Notes: generated by a model from the sequence alone, not told the origin. DNA of 64,000 bases from Staphylococcus durrellii (GCF_015594545.1 NZ_JADIIO010000001.1:806001-870000), one strand, 5' to 3'; counted from the stretch's first letter, positions 46,001-55,740 are shown. Made by a program: numbers and translations.

Positions 46001-46138
46001 TTATTCGTATAATTTTGTAAGTTCTTCTGGTACTTCAGGTTCGTCGAACCAACCACTACATGGGTTAACTCCTGAAACAGCTCCTAAAACTTCAAAAAAC
46101 TTCGCGAAAAATGAAAAGATGCTATTTAAAATATCCAT
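46001..46138 (-). CDS. agrD: Autoinducing peptide precursor AgrD
   Basis: A 45-residue pro-peptide in three parts. The amphipathic leader starts MDILNSIFSFFAKFFEVLGA. The signal region is VSGVNPCSGWF, and the acidic recognition tail is DEPEVPEELTKLYE. AgrB is expected to cut after Phe31 and join it to Cys27, giving a five-membered CSGWF thiolactone. The tail to the left would be VNP or GVNP, depending on the second cleavage. The ribosome-binding site AAGGAGG lies in the end of agrB, and the ATG is 2 nt after the agrB stop. The ring sequence differs from the S. aureus groups and from the S. saprophyticus peptide as I recall it. Confidence 0.95.
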   Translation of the reverse strand: MDILNSIFSFFAKFFEVLGAVSGVNPCSGWFDEPEVPEELTKLYE

Positions 46139-46140
46139 AA

Positions 46141-46710
46141 TTAAACTTCCTCCTTAGGGAAAAATATTGGTAGTTGTACTACAGCTATAATTATGATGCC
46201 TAATAATATTAGCTGTTGATAAGGGTCGATAAAAACTAGTGATAATAATAAAATAATTACTGAAAGTATTACTGTATTTCTTTTTTTCTTACCTTTTAAT
46301 TTAGTTGGAATAGGTTGCTTTTTAGTTGCAGCAGGGGCATATATACATAAGATAATGAGCCCAATTATTGCTAGACAATACATAATTTCAACACTTATTT
46401 GAGTATACACTACAAACCAAGGTAAAAAAACAAATAACAATAAATTTTGCACGTGACATAATAACGAAGATTTCGCATGAGCTCCGTGCGCAAAAAATCT
46501 AATTAATGCATAAGTTATATGAACAGTGAGTGTGTATAAAAATAAATTAAACAGGATTGAAACACCATATGCTACAATCGTTTTAAATATGTTGCTGACA
46601 AAGACTTGCATGCCTAAGCGAATTTTTAAATAAGCGATGTGATCTAAGTTATTTCGTTCTTGCAAGTACTTAGCAAAGGTGTCTATTCGGGTTTCTATCG
46701 ACTTTAGCAT
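46141..46710 (-). CDS. agrB: AgrD-processing membrane endopeptidase AgrB
   Basis: Integral membrane cysteine protease of 189 residues that removes the AgrD C-terminal tail and forms the thiolactone. The catalytic His is in RFFAHGAHAKSS (near residue 77) and the catalytic Cys in SLLCHVQN (near residue 85). CIYAPAATKKQPIP and about five hydrophobic segments are typical. AAGGAG precedes the ATG. It is first in the P2 transcript. Confidence 0.95.
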   Translation of the reverse strand: MLKSIETRIDTFAKYLQERNNLDHIAYLKIRLGMQVFVSNIFKTIVAYGVSILFNLFLYTLTVHITYALIRFFAHGAHAKSSLLCHVQNLLLFVFLPWFVVYTQISVEIMYCLAIIGLIILCIYAPAATKKQPIPTKLKGKKKRNTVILSVIILLLSLVFIDPYQQLILLGIIIIAVVQLPIFFPKEEV

Positions 46711-46731
46711 TTGGCTTCTCTCCTTAATTTG

Positions 46732-46910
46732 ATTATAACTCCATAGAAAGGTGTTATGCGATATAATGCCTATCTGTTTAAGAAATATGCCTAACTGTAA
46801 GCATAAAAATTTTGCACTAATGTAAATTCATATGATGAACAGATAAGAATAAAAAATAACGAGTTGGGCATTTTTGAACTCAAAAGTGTACTAGCGTGTT
46901 TTAATGTACT
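46732..46910. promoter_or_regulatory. agr P2-P3 divergent promoter region with AgrA direct repeats
   Basis: For P2 (minus), two direct repeats reading ATGCCTATCTGT (46766) and ATGCCTAACTGT (46787) on the plus strand are 21 bp apart. Their complements match the AgrA box (ACAGTTAGGCAT). A TATAAT lies at 46737-46732, about 28 bp downstream. For P3 (plus), related repeats ACAGATAAGAAT (46839) and ACGAGTTGGGCA (46859) are about 20 bp apart, with a weak -10 TAATGT near 46902. Two helical turns between repeats is the AgrA pattern. Confidence 0.8.
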
Positions 46911-47456
46911 TGTATCACAAAGAGATATTAAATACTTGAATAATATTTACTAGTGATTTATTCGAATTTACAAGGCTTTTGAGCAGAAGTTTTGTAAATA
47001 ATCTATTCTTGATAATCATTATACTTCATATAGTATTAGATTTATCAATGGATTAGATAGTATTTTTAATTCTTTGTAATATGTTTAAAGGAGTTGTTGT
47101 TGTGACAAAAAACATCATAGACTCGATTGGTGGTTTAGTGGATTAATTTTGGACTCAGTTTGATTTTCGCTTAAAAATAAGCTTTCCCTATAAGAACTGT
47201 ATTCATTATTATTTTGATTAAACAATTTATTCTAGTGTCATTTATTAAATTGCCTATAACAGAGGCGATTTTAGTAGTAACATGTAAGCTATCGTAAACA
47301 TCATTTAATAAGCCGTTCTAACTGACGGTAGATTCACTAAATTTTTTTCATAATTAATAACATCCCCAAAAATAGATAGAGAAATAACTGTAAAACATTC
47401 CCTTAATAATAAGTTAAAAAAACCGTGAGTCCCTCCCAAGCTCACGGTTTTTTATT
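46910..47456 (+). ncRNA. RNAIII, agr effector RNA
   Basis: RNAIII is placed by position (divergent from agrB, from P3) and by structure. The 3' end is a strong terminator, AAACCGTGAG and CTCACGGTTT, whose loop is TCCCTCCCAAG. Two more UUCCC-type C-rich stretches occur at about 47183 (CTTTCCCTAT) and 47397 (CATTCCCTTA). Such C-rich loops pair with mRNA ribosome-binding sites in S. aureus RNAIII. The 5' end is estimated from the promoter and may be off by 10-20 nt. A short delta-toxin-like frame lies inside. Confidence 0.85.
47102..47146 (+). CDS. Degenerate delta-hemolysin-like frame within RNAIII
   Basis: AAAGGAG at 47087-47093 precedes GTG 47102 and encodes 14 residues, MTKNIIDSIGGLVD, then TAA. 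The start resembles the first half of delta-toxin (MAQDIISTIGDLVKWIIDTV). After the stop, a shifted frame continues ILDSV and stops again, resembling IIDTV of the second half. The gene therefore looks truncated by a frameshift and stop. Whether the 14-residue peptide is made or active is unknown. Confidence 0.6.
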   Translation: MTKNIIDSIGGLVD

Positions 47457-47457
47457 A

Positions 47458-48246
47458 TTATTTATATAAAGCTTTTCGTCTGTTTTCAAAAACTGGAATC
47501 GCACTACGCTGTTGTCTCACTTTATCTAAATCTAAAGATAAAGTAATACATTTTTCAGTTCCGCTAACTTCTTCTAAAATTTCACCATTTGGATTTACAA
47601 CCATGGAATGTCCCGCATATTGAGTATTACCATCGTCACCACATGCATTACAACCTACGACATACATATCATTTTCTATCGCACGTGCTTGTATTAATGA
47701 TTGCCAATGTTTTAATCTTGCTTGTGGCCACTGAGCTACATAAAAGGCAATTTCGCAACCTTCAGCAGCAGGATAACGTAATAGTTCAGGGAATCTTAAA
47801 TCATAACAAATGATTTGTGTACTTTGCACGCCATTACTTAATTTGTATGGTTCTGGTACCGCTTCACCAGGAGCTAAATATGCTGGCTCATTTAACATCG
47901 GCACAAGGTGTACTTTGTCATATACATTTACTAAAGTACCATCTTTGAGGACGGTAAATGCTGTATTATAAACTTGACCATTTCTTTTGTTAGAAACAGA
48001 TCCAGCTACTATATCGACATTATATTGTAATGCTAATTTTTTAATAAATTCATAGCTACGGTTTAAATTAGTATCAGCTAAAATATCAAGTTGTGATAAT
48101 GCATAACCATTATTCCACATTTCTGGTAACACGACTACATCTGTATTTTGTTGCATATGTTTATTAAACCATGATTTAATATTTTGTTCATTATAAGTTA
48201 CATCAGCTGGTTCTATTTTAAGTTGAAATACTTTAATGTTCATCAT
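47458..48246 (-). CDS. Carbon-nitrogen family hydrolase (nitrilase superfamily)
   Basis: Nitrilase-superfamily amidase of 262 residues with the Glu-Lys-Cys triad visible: E in VVLPEMWNNGY near residue 42, K in YDKVHLVPM near residue 110, and C in IICYDLRFPELLRYP near residue 146. Relatives act on omega-amides of 2-oxo acids or other small amides; the substrate here is not known. It converges on RNAIII with almost no gap, as in S. aureus. The second Met (48243) is an equally likely start. Confidence 0.92.
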   Translation of the reverse strand: MMNIKVFQLKIEPADVTYNEQNIKSWFNKHMQQNTDVVVLPEMWNNGYALSQLDILADTNLNRSYEFIKKLALQYNVDIVAGSVSNKRNGQVYNTAFTVLKDGTLVNVYDKVHLVPMLNEPAYLAPGEAVPEPYKLSNGVQSTQIICYDLRFPELLRYPAAEGCEIAFYVAQWPQARLKHWQSLIQARAIENDMYVVGCNACGDDGNTQYAGHSMVVNPNGEILEEVSGTEKCITLSLDLDKVRQQRSAIPVFENRRKALYK

Positions 48247-48336
48247 TTACACCCTTTGCTATATTGTATATTAATATACTTATTTAATTACCCTTTATGC
48301 AAAAAGACAACCTTGTGTGTTTAAATAATAAACAAA

Positions 48337-48369
48337 AAAGCCAAAACTCTTAAATAAGAGTTTTGGCTT
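48337..48369 (-). terminator. Terminator of the nitroreductase gene
   Basis: AAGCCAAAACTCTTA and TAAGAGTTTTGGCTT arms; on the minus strand a run of T follows. Confidence 0.9.
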
Positions 48370-48385
48370 CGTACTCTATATATAA

Positions 48386-49015
48386 TTATTTGCGTACTAA
48401 GAAACGTGCATCAACATCAGTAAATGACTTTTCGCCTGCTTCTTGTCTAATATTACCAAATGGCATTTGTGCCATTAAATTCCAAGTTTTTGGTATATCA
48501 AATGCTTTTGCTACAGCAGTATCAACTAAAGGATTATAGTGCTGTAATGAAGCACCGATACCTTCTGTACTTAATGCTGTCCAAATAGCAAATTGGTGCA
48601 TAGCATTTGTTTGTGTAGACCACACAGAAAAGTTTTCTGCATAATTTGGCATTTGATTTTGTAATCCTTCAATAACTTCTTCATCTTCATAGAATAAAAT
48701 CGTACCGTAAGAATGTTTAAAATTATCAATTTTGTCCGCAGTTGGTTGGAAATCTCTGTCAGAGCCCATTTTGTTTTTAAGTGTTTCTTTTGCAATTTCC
48801 CAAAACTTATCATTATTGTCGTTTAATAATAATACGATTCGAGTAGATTGAGAATTAAAAGAAGAAGGGACATGATTAATTTCATGAGCAATAATTTCCT
48901 CTAATTGCTTATCTGATATTGAGATTTCTTGTTCTAAATTGTAAATAGTACGTCTATTTTCTATTGCATTTTGAAATGAAGTTAAGTTACTTTTATTGTT
49001 TTTTAAAATTCCCAT
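48386..49015 (-). CDS. Nitroreductase-family oxidoreductase
   Basis: An FMN-dependent nitroreductase-fold protein of 209 residues, closest in appearance to the YdgI/HBN1-like group. The N-terminal AIENRRTIYNLEQEISI supplies FMN-phosphate contacts, PSSFNSQSTRIVLLL is the next typical stretch, and the C-terminal part contains EGIGASLQHYNPLVD and LMAQMPFGNIRQEAGEK. The physiological substrate is unknown. GGAGCAATG-type spacing supports the ATG. It is transcribed away from the sdrH-like gene. Confidence 0.9.
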   Translation of the reverse strand: MGILKNNKSNLTSFQNAIENRRTIYNLEQEISISDKQLEEIIAHEINHVPSSFNSQSTRIVLLLNDNNDKFWEIAKETLKNKMGSDRDFQPTADKIDNFKHSYGTILFYEDEEVIEGLQNQMPNYAENFSVWSTQTNAMHQFAIWTALSTEGIGASLQHYNPLVDTAVAKAFDIPKTWNLMAQMPFGNIRQEAGEKSFTDVDARFLVRK

Positions 49016-49210
49016 TGTTTCATTGCTCCTTAATTTTTATTTATAATATATACCTAGTATAATAAATATACTGATAAAAGTAAATAATGTTTTACATTAA
49101 TTTTCATTTATATTAATATTATTTTGCAAATTACGAATTAAAGATGAAAATAAACTGCATTTCTAATATACTGGTATTAAATAACTTGTAAAGATAGGTA
49201 GGTGATTGAG

Positions 49211-51145
49211 TTGAAATATAATAAGCGTAAAAAATTAATGACTTCTAGTGTAGCTTTATGCTTAAGTGTATCAATGTTCACTTCGCCTATATATGGTGCT
49301 AATAAGGCATTATCCAATGATGAAAATAATAGTAAAAACACTACTAAAAGTAACTTGTCAGATGTTAATTCAGTAGATCCCAACACAAATAACCAAACCC
49401 AACAAGCAGATGGCACTAATGTAGAGAATACAAGCAGTAATGCCTCAAATGCTACTGCTCCCAAAAATCAAGATAACAACAATTCAGATAAAAGTACTAA
49501 TAAGAGTAATAATGATAGTGATACTAGCAATCACAGCGACGTAGCAGAAGATAGCAACGAAGATTCTCGAAATAATATTGATTATCTTGCCAAAAGCGAA
49601 GATGCTACTGAGAATAGTGATACTGCAAATGACGCTGGTACAGGTGGAGGTACAGGTGAAGAGGATGCCTCTAATGCTTCAGCGGGAGATAATACAGCGG
49701 GAGACAATCAAGGTAATAATCCGACTAACAGTGGCGGAGCAGGAGGAGGTTCTGGTGAAGAGGATGCCTCCAATGGTTCAGCAGGAGATAATACAGCAGG
49801 AGACAATCAAGGTAATAATCCAACTAACGGTGGCGGAGCAGGAGGAGGTACAGGTGAAGAGGATGCCTCCAATGGTTCAGCAGGAGATAATACAGCGGGA
49901 GACAATCAAGGTAATAATCCGACTAACGGTGGCGGAGCAGGAGGAGGTACAGGTGAAGAGGATGCCTCCAATGGTTCAGCAGGAGATAATACAGCGGGAG
50001 ACAATCAAGGTAACAATCCAACTGGTAATAATAACGCAGGTGGTGGAGTAGACGACGGTGCATCTGGTGAAGGAGGTTCCTCCAATACTTCATCAGGAGG
50101 CAACCAAGGTAATAATTCAACAGGAAGTAATCCGACTAACGGTGGCGGAGCAGGTGGAGGTTCACCTGAAAATAATAATGGAAATCGTTATCCCAATACT
50201 AGTGATGGCTCTGATTATACACCAGCTAACAATTCAAATAATGCGACTTCAAACAATTATGGAAGTAAATCAAGCTGGAATAGTTACCAGGGAGAGTCAA
50301 ATTACAATAATAATGTAAATGGGCGTAACACTAATAGTGAACAAAACTATTATAATAATAGACAATCAGGATATAGCTCAAATTATACTAAAGCTAATAA
50401 CCAAAATAAAAATAATGGTTCAGGCAATAATACATCATATAACTATAATAATGGTGGCAACACAACTTATCATTGGCATAATAACAATCAACAAAGAGAT
50501 AAAAACCAAAATCAACGCTATTATTGGTATAACAATAATAGTGCTTCAAATTATAATGATAATGAAAAAAACAACAATACAAATCCGAACAGTAATAACC
50601 AGCAATACGATAATCAAAGAGATGATGAGAACGTCATGAATAAACTTCAAAAAGAAGCTCCAGGATCATTTAAGTACAATCCATATGTAGTAAAGCAAGT
50701 TAAAAGTTTAGATAGAGACAAACAATCAGTTTCAGAAAATCAAATTAATCAAGTAGTATCTAAAAACACTTTTTCGGACAATTCATACTTGAATTCATTA
50801 CAAAAAGGAACAAACTATTTTAAATTCCAATATTTTAATCCAATTAAATTTGATGCATATTATAAGAATTTAGATAAACAAGTACTAGCACTTATTACAG
50901 GGGAAATTGGATCAATGCCAGATTTAAAATCACCTAAAGAAAATCGCTCACAGGGTTCATATGAATACCAAAAAAGTGATGACAACGAAATGACTACAAC
51001 TAAAAAAGAAAGTGAAGCCCGAAAAAATAATTTAAAGTTTGAGCGTGCTTTATTTGCTTTAGTAGCAACCATATCTATAATTTTTATTGGTGTCGTCATT
51101 GCTTATATTGTTAAATTAACTAAAGATAAATATTTAAAAAAATAA
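49211..51145 (+). CDS. sdrH: SdrH-like repeat-rich membrane-anchored surface protein
   Basis: A protein of about 644 residues, with an N-terminal signal segment (SVALCLSVSMFTSPIYGA) and an Asn/Ser/Asp-rich region. Four 33-residue Gly/Asn/Asp-rich repeats (core GTGEEDASNGSAGDNTAGDN) follow, then an Asn/Tyr-rich stretch. The C-terminal domain (FKYNPYVVKQVKSL through DKQVLALITGEIGSMPDL) closely resembles S. aureus SdrH. It ends in a transmembrane segment and basic tail (IVKLTKDKYLKK) without an LPXTG motif. Position beside mroQ and groESL is as in S. aureus. TTG 49211 has a better-placed ribosome-binding site (AGGTG) than GTG 49202. The repeat region differs from S. aureus SdrH. Confidence 0.88.
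   Translation: MKYNKRKKLMTSSVALCLSVSMFTSPIYGANKALSNDENNSKNTTKSNLSDVNSVDPNTNNQTQQADGTNVENTSSNASNATAPKNQDNNNSDKSTNKSNNDSDTSNHSDVAEDSNEDSRNNIDYLAKSEDATENSDTANDAGTGGGTGEEDASNASAGDNTAGDNQGNNPTNSGGAGGGSGEEDASNGSAGDNTAGDNQGNNPTNGGGAGGGTGEEDASNGSAGDNTAGDNQGNNPTNGGGAGGGTGEEDASNGSAGDNTAGDNQGNNPTGNNNAGGGVDDGASGEGGSSNTSSGGNQGNNSTGSNPTNGGGAGGGSPENNNGNRYPNTSDGSDYTPANNSNNATSNNYGSKSSWNSYQGESNYNNNVNGRNTNSEQNYYNNRQSGYSSNYTKANNQNKNNGSGNNTSYNYNNGGNTTYHWHNNNQQRDKNQNQRYYWYNNNSASNYNDNEKNNNTNPNSNNQQYDNQRDDENVMNKLQKEAPGSFKYNPYVVKQVKSLDRDKQSVSENQINQVVSKNTFSDNSYLNSLQKGTNYFKFQYFNPIKFDAYYKNLDKQVLALITGEIGSMPDLKSPKENRSQGSYEYQKSDDNEMTTTKKESEARKNNLKFERALFALVATISIIFIGVVIAYIVKLTKDKYLKK
49637..50032 (+). repeat. Four 99-bp coding tandem repeats in sdrH
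   Basis: The landmark GAAGAGGATGCCTC occurs at 49658, 49757, 49856 and 49955, exactly 99 bp apart. The first unit has two diverged residues (DASNASAG in place of DASNGSAG), the second has SG instead of TG, and the third and fourth are nearly identical at DNA level. Fragments of the unit recur further on, near 50140. Confidence 0.95.
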
Positions 51146-51147
51146 AA

Positions 51148-51186
51148 ACATCTTAATTAATCCGATTAAGGATTAATTAAGATGTT
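51148..51186. terminator. Bidirectional terminator between sdrH and mroQ
   Basis: Arms ACATCTTAATTAATCC and GGATTAATTAAGATGT with flanking A and T tracts between convergent genes. Confidence 0.9.
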
Positions 51187-51188
51187 TT

Positions 51189-51932
51189 TTAATTAATGAA
51201 TTGAACGATAAATGAAGCTGCATTTTGCATTTCCTTAATTTTATCTGGGCCAATCAATACTTGAATTATAACTACTAGACCATTTTGAAATACATGAATT
51301 AAAATAGGAACCCAAATTCGTTTTGTATAGACGTAAAATCCTGCAAAGATTAATCCCATACCAAAGTAAATAATAAAGAATGAAGGATCGCTATGAGCAA
51401 AAGCAAACAATGTAGCACTTACAACGCCGGCTATTATAAATTTAATTACCTTATTTCCTTTAATGAGATTATATAATTCACCAAAGATAACTTTACGGAA
51501 GACATATTCTTCTAGTATGGGGCCTACGACGGAAATTAATATGATAAATAATGGTACTTTTTTAGCAATAGCCATAATTCTTTCGGTATTTGGGCTTTGC
51601 TGTGGTGCGCCTAAGACATAAATATTAATCATACCTGCAACTATTTGATATACCATGACTATAAAAAAGCCAGCCACTGCCCATAAGACTATATATCTTT
51701 TACGTTCTTTAGTTTGTAATTCCAATTTAGTTGGATTAGCAATTTTATTATGTAAAAATGTAATGATAATCGCAGCTATAATAAATAGAATAACTTGGCT
51801 GAATATTACAGTGTAAGTTTGAGATTTGTTACTAAAACTATCAAAAACACCTGTAGCCTTTAAAATAAGTGGACCAACTTGCGCAAGTCCATAAATAACT
51901 AAGGTAAATATGGATACCCATAAACGAGACAT
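51189..51932 (-). CDS. mroQ: CPBP (Abi) intramembrane metalloprotease MroQ-like
   Basis: A 247-residue membrane protein with about eight hydrophobic segments and the CPBP motifs: EEYVFRKVIFGEL (EExxxR, near residue 144), FAFAHSDPSFF with His near 180, and VPILIHVFQNG with His near 219. In S. aureus MroQ influences agr signalling by acting on AgrD-derived peptide. The same role is plausible here, given that agr is 5 kb away and sdrH is its convergent neighbour. This is family-based inference. Confidence 0.9.
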   Translation of the reverse strand: MSRLWVSIFTLVIYGLAQVGPLILKATGVFDSFSNKSQTYTVIFSQVILFIIAAIIITFLHNKIANPTKLELQTKERKRYIVLWAVAGFFIVMVYQIVAGMINIYVLGAPQQSPNTERIMAIAKKVPLFIILISVVGPILEEYVFRKVIFGELYNLIKGNKVIKFIIAGVVSATLFAFAHSDPSFFIIYFGMGLIFAGFYVYTKRIWVPILIHVFQNGLVVIIQVLIGPDKIKEMQNAASFIVQFIN

Positions 51933-52018
51933 AGTGAACCTCCAAAAATAATAATATGTACTATTTTAGCTTAAATTATTGAGCTACACAAAATAAAGCA
52001 TAAAGAAATAGTTTTTAC

Positions 52019-52047
52019 TTGAATTATTGACCAAATTTGATTATTAT
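52019..52047 (+). promoter_or_regulatory. groESL sigma-A promoter
   Basis: TTGAAT (52019-52024) and TATTAT (52042-52047) with a 17-nt spacer. The predicted transcription start is near 52054, directly upstream of the CIRCE operator. Confidence 0.7.
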
Positions 52048-52057
52048 AAAAATTGTA

Positions 52058-52084
52058 TTAGCACTCTATATAGATAAGTGCTAA
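52058..52084 (+). promoter_or_regulatory. CIRCE operator for HrcA
   Basis: TTAGCACTC, a 9-nt spacer, then AAGTGCTAA. This matches the CIRCE inverted repeat except for one base (A for G) in the right arm. HrcA bound here would block groESL transcription at normal temperature. Confidence 0.93.
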
Positions 52085-52113
52085 ATGTTATGAAACACAA
52101 GGAGGAACAAATA

Positions 52114-52401
52114 ATGTTAAAACCATTAGGTAACCGAGTAATTATTGAAAAAGTAGAACAAGAACAAACAACAAAAAGTGGTATTGTCTTAACAGATAGC
52201 GCTAAAGAAAAATCAAATGAAGGAAAAATAATTGCAGTTGGTGCAGGCCGATTACTAGATAATGGTACTCGAGTTGCTCCTGAAATAAAAGAAGGCGATA
52301 ACGTCGTATTCCAACAATATGCTGGAACGGAAGTTAAACGAGGCGACGATACTTATTTAATTTTAAATGAAGATGACATCTTAGCTGTTATTGAAAAATA
52401 A
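52114..52401 (+). CDS. groES: Co-chaperonin GroES
   Basis: The 95-residue lid of the GroEL chaperonin. It starts [13 protein letters not shown], has the mobile loop [10 protein letters not shown] near residue 20, and ends [15 protein letters not shown] 52114 follows AAGGAGG; an in-frame start 12 codons upstream would lie in the leader near CIRCE and is not credible. groEL follows after 48 nt. Confidence 0.97.
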   Translation: MLKPLGNRVIIEKVEQEQTTKSGIVLTDSAKEKSNEGKIIAVGAGRLLDNGTRVAPEIKEGDNVVFQQYAGTEVKRGDDTYLILNEDDILAVIEK

Positions 52402-52446
52402 AGCGTAACTACAAAATAAATTATTTACAAGACGGAGGTTTAATAA

Positions 52447-54078
<1,632 letters not shown>

Positions 54079-54148
54079 ATCTGTCAAACTTTGATTTAAC
54101 AGTTTTTACCATTTTCGAATGACCTAACAATTTCAAAACAATTCTTTT

Positions 54149-54195
54149 GAGACGTTTTCTATGAGGTTACTAAACCTTTGGGAAGCGTCTTTTTT
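54149..54195 (+). terminator. Terminator of groESL
   Basis: AGACG(TTTTC) and (GGAAG)CGTCT arms, with an inner AGGTT/AACCT stem, are followed by TTTTTT. Confidence 0.8.
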
Positions 54196-54265
54196 ATATG
54201 ATTTTGTAGATGTTCATTGTTGTTTGTATATCCTTATGGCGTAACTTTTCTTGTATCTCTTTTAT

Positions 54266-54492
54266 ATGAATATCAAAGTTGATAGTAAGCCTATAGAGCA
54301 AATGAATGTTGTTGCTGCGATATTTTTAAATGAATTAGAAACAATAGTTGAACAAGTAGCTACAGATAAAGAGTTTTGTATATTCTGGATTTTAGCAGAA
54401 GGTAAGGCTTATAAAGAAGTTGGACGTATATTTGGCGTTTAAGACAAATAACTCGAGAGATGTTTAATAAGTTGTTGAATATATTAAAGTAA
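54266..54492 (+). pseudogene. Frameshifted remnant with a helix-turn-helix-like C terminus
   Basis: A frame starting MNIKVDSKPIEQMNVV runs to AYKEVGRIFGV and stops at 54442. A -1 shift near 54437 would continue as LRQITREMFNKLLNILK and stop at 54492. The joined tail AYKEVGRIFGV-LRQITREMF looks like an HTH of the sigma-factor region-4 or Fis type. The identity of the parent gene is not clear. It is short, lacks a clear ribosome-binding site, and is best read as a decayed fragment. Confidence 0.4.
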
Positions 54493-54495
54493 ATA

Positions 54496-54523
54496 AAAAG
54501 AACTGATTGTCAGTCCTTTTTAA
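54496..54523. terminator. Terminator-like hairpin
   Basis: AAGAACTGA and TCAGTCCTT arms with flanking A and T tracts, able to work on either strand. Confidence 0.65.
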
Positions 54524-54533
54524 GTTACTATCT

Positions 54534-54875
54534 TTAATTAAGAATGAAAGATATAAATACAATAATTATTACTAAGACAATCAAAGTGCCAATAAATGGA
54601 ACAGAGCTTAAAGATAATGTTGCAATGATAAAACCAATAGAAATTAATATTTAAAAAATAGCCTTAAGCGAGAAATCACCCTTCAATATCAAATATGAGA
54701 ATAAAATAGTGGCGCATAGTAACACTAAAGTAATAAAAATAAGACCTAAAATACTTAATGCTCCACTAAGATAACCGTCAATAAATAAAATATTATAATT
54801 CCTAATTGTAGCTTTTTTATTCTTAACCGTATTTGTTTGTTCGTTAAAAAACAATTGGGATATTAAAATAGACAA
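54534..54875 (-). pseudogene. Small membrane protein gene interrupted by a stop codon
   Basis: On the minus strand a 74-residue frame (MSILISQLFFNEQ through GDFSLKAIF) ends at a TAA (54653-54651). The same frame then continues for 38 codons of strongly hydrophobic sequence (ILISIGFIIATLSLSSVPFI and onward) to a second stop at 54534. The two halves together look like one protein of about 112 residues with four hydrophobic segments. A nonsense mutation is the simplest reading. No family is recognised. Alternatively, the first 74 residues alone may be a short membrane protein. Confidence 0.5.
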
Positions 54876-54971
54876 ATAGATGTTTATTTACGATCTAATA
54901 AAAACATACTTTTCACAGCTACTCGTTGAGGTGGTTATTTTTATGTAGAAATATATTATAAGGTGAGAATA

Positions 54972-55643
54972 TTATAAAAGATCGTTAGCCTTTTTTACAA
55001 TATCAGTTAGTTCATACAAATTTTTAATGTGATTAGTCGCATTATGCACTTCATTTTCATTGTTTAACCTATATATACTATGCATTCCAGCTGAACTAGA
55101 TGCCTCATAATCGTTTTTAAAACTATCTCCAACAAACAGACACTCATATAAATCTACATCTAAGTTTTTAGCAGCTCTTTGAAAAATAAGAGGGTCAGGT
55201 TTTTTGATGCTTTCTTTTTCAGAAACTAAAACTACATCCAGGTATTGTTCGATTTGTAGCGATTTAATATTATTGTATTGGAAGGGGTATTTACCATTTG
55301 TGATAATGCCTAATTTGTAACCATTTGATGCAAATATATCTAAAGTTTCTTTTAAGTTAGGATATGGTAAACACTGATTGCAAAAATTATTAATATAGTT
55401 ATCTAGTAAATCATCAACGCTTAAACCAGTAATATTAAAGATATCGATTAATTGTGCGTAAACTTTATCTTTCCAAACATAACCATTTTGATCTAATTCA
55501 ATAAATTTACTTTTAAAAGCATTTTTATCAATATGATTTAAGTGATCAATGAATTTGTCATATTGATAATCAATAAACTTTATTAGCGAAGATTGTCTGT
55601 CTAAAATTGTTCCATCTAAATCAAATAAAATTGCTCTTATCAT
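54972..55643 (-). CDS. HAD-superfamily hydrolase
   Basis: A phosphatase-like HAD protein of 223 residues, subfamily IA. Motif I FDLDGTILDR (Asp nucleophile near residue 7), motif II GIITNGKYPF, motif III with Lys in SEKESIKKPDPLIFQ, and motif IV FVGDSFKNDYEAS are all present, so it is probably active. Substrate unknown; YjjG-like nucleotidases are similar. ATG 55643 (MIRAILFDLDG) is the natural start; an upstream in-frame Met would add 13 unlikely residues. Confidence 0.9.
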   Translation of the reverse strand: MIRAILFDLDGTILDRQSSLIKFIDYQYDKFIDHLNHIDKNAFKSKFIELDQNGYVWKDKVYAQLIDIFNITGLSVDDLLDNYINNFCNQCLPYPNLKETLDIFASNGYKLGIITNGKYPFQYNNIKSLQIEQYLDVVLVSEKESIKKPDPLIFQRAAKNLDVDLYECLFVGDSFKNDYEASSSAGMHSIYRLNNENEVHNATNHIKNLYELTDIVKKANDLL

Positions 55644-55740
55644 AGTCTGAAACTCCTTAATAATAATTATTTGAATATTCAATCAATAAAAATAATGATA
55701 TCATAAAATAAGAATTTTTGAGATAAGAGGGAAATGAATT

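Noticed and set aside
49637..50032. Regular 99-bp spacing considered as a CRISPR-like array
   Set aside because: The units are contiguous coding repeats with no unique spacers and no cas genes.
49578..50051. Repetitive 157-residue frame overlapping the sdrH repeats
   Set aside because: It is a shadow of the 99-bp repeats in another frame. The sdrH frame has the signal segment, the conserved C-terminal domain and the anchor.
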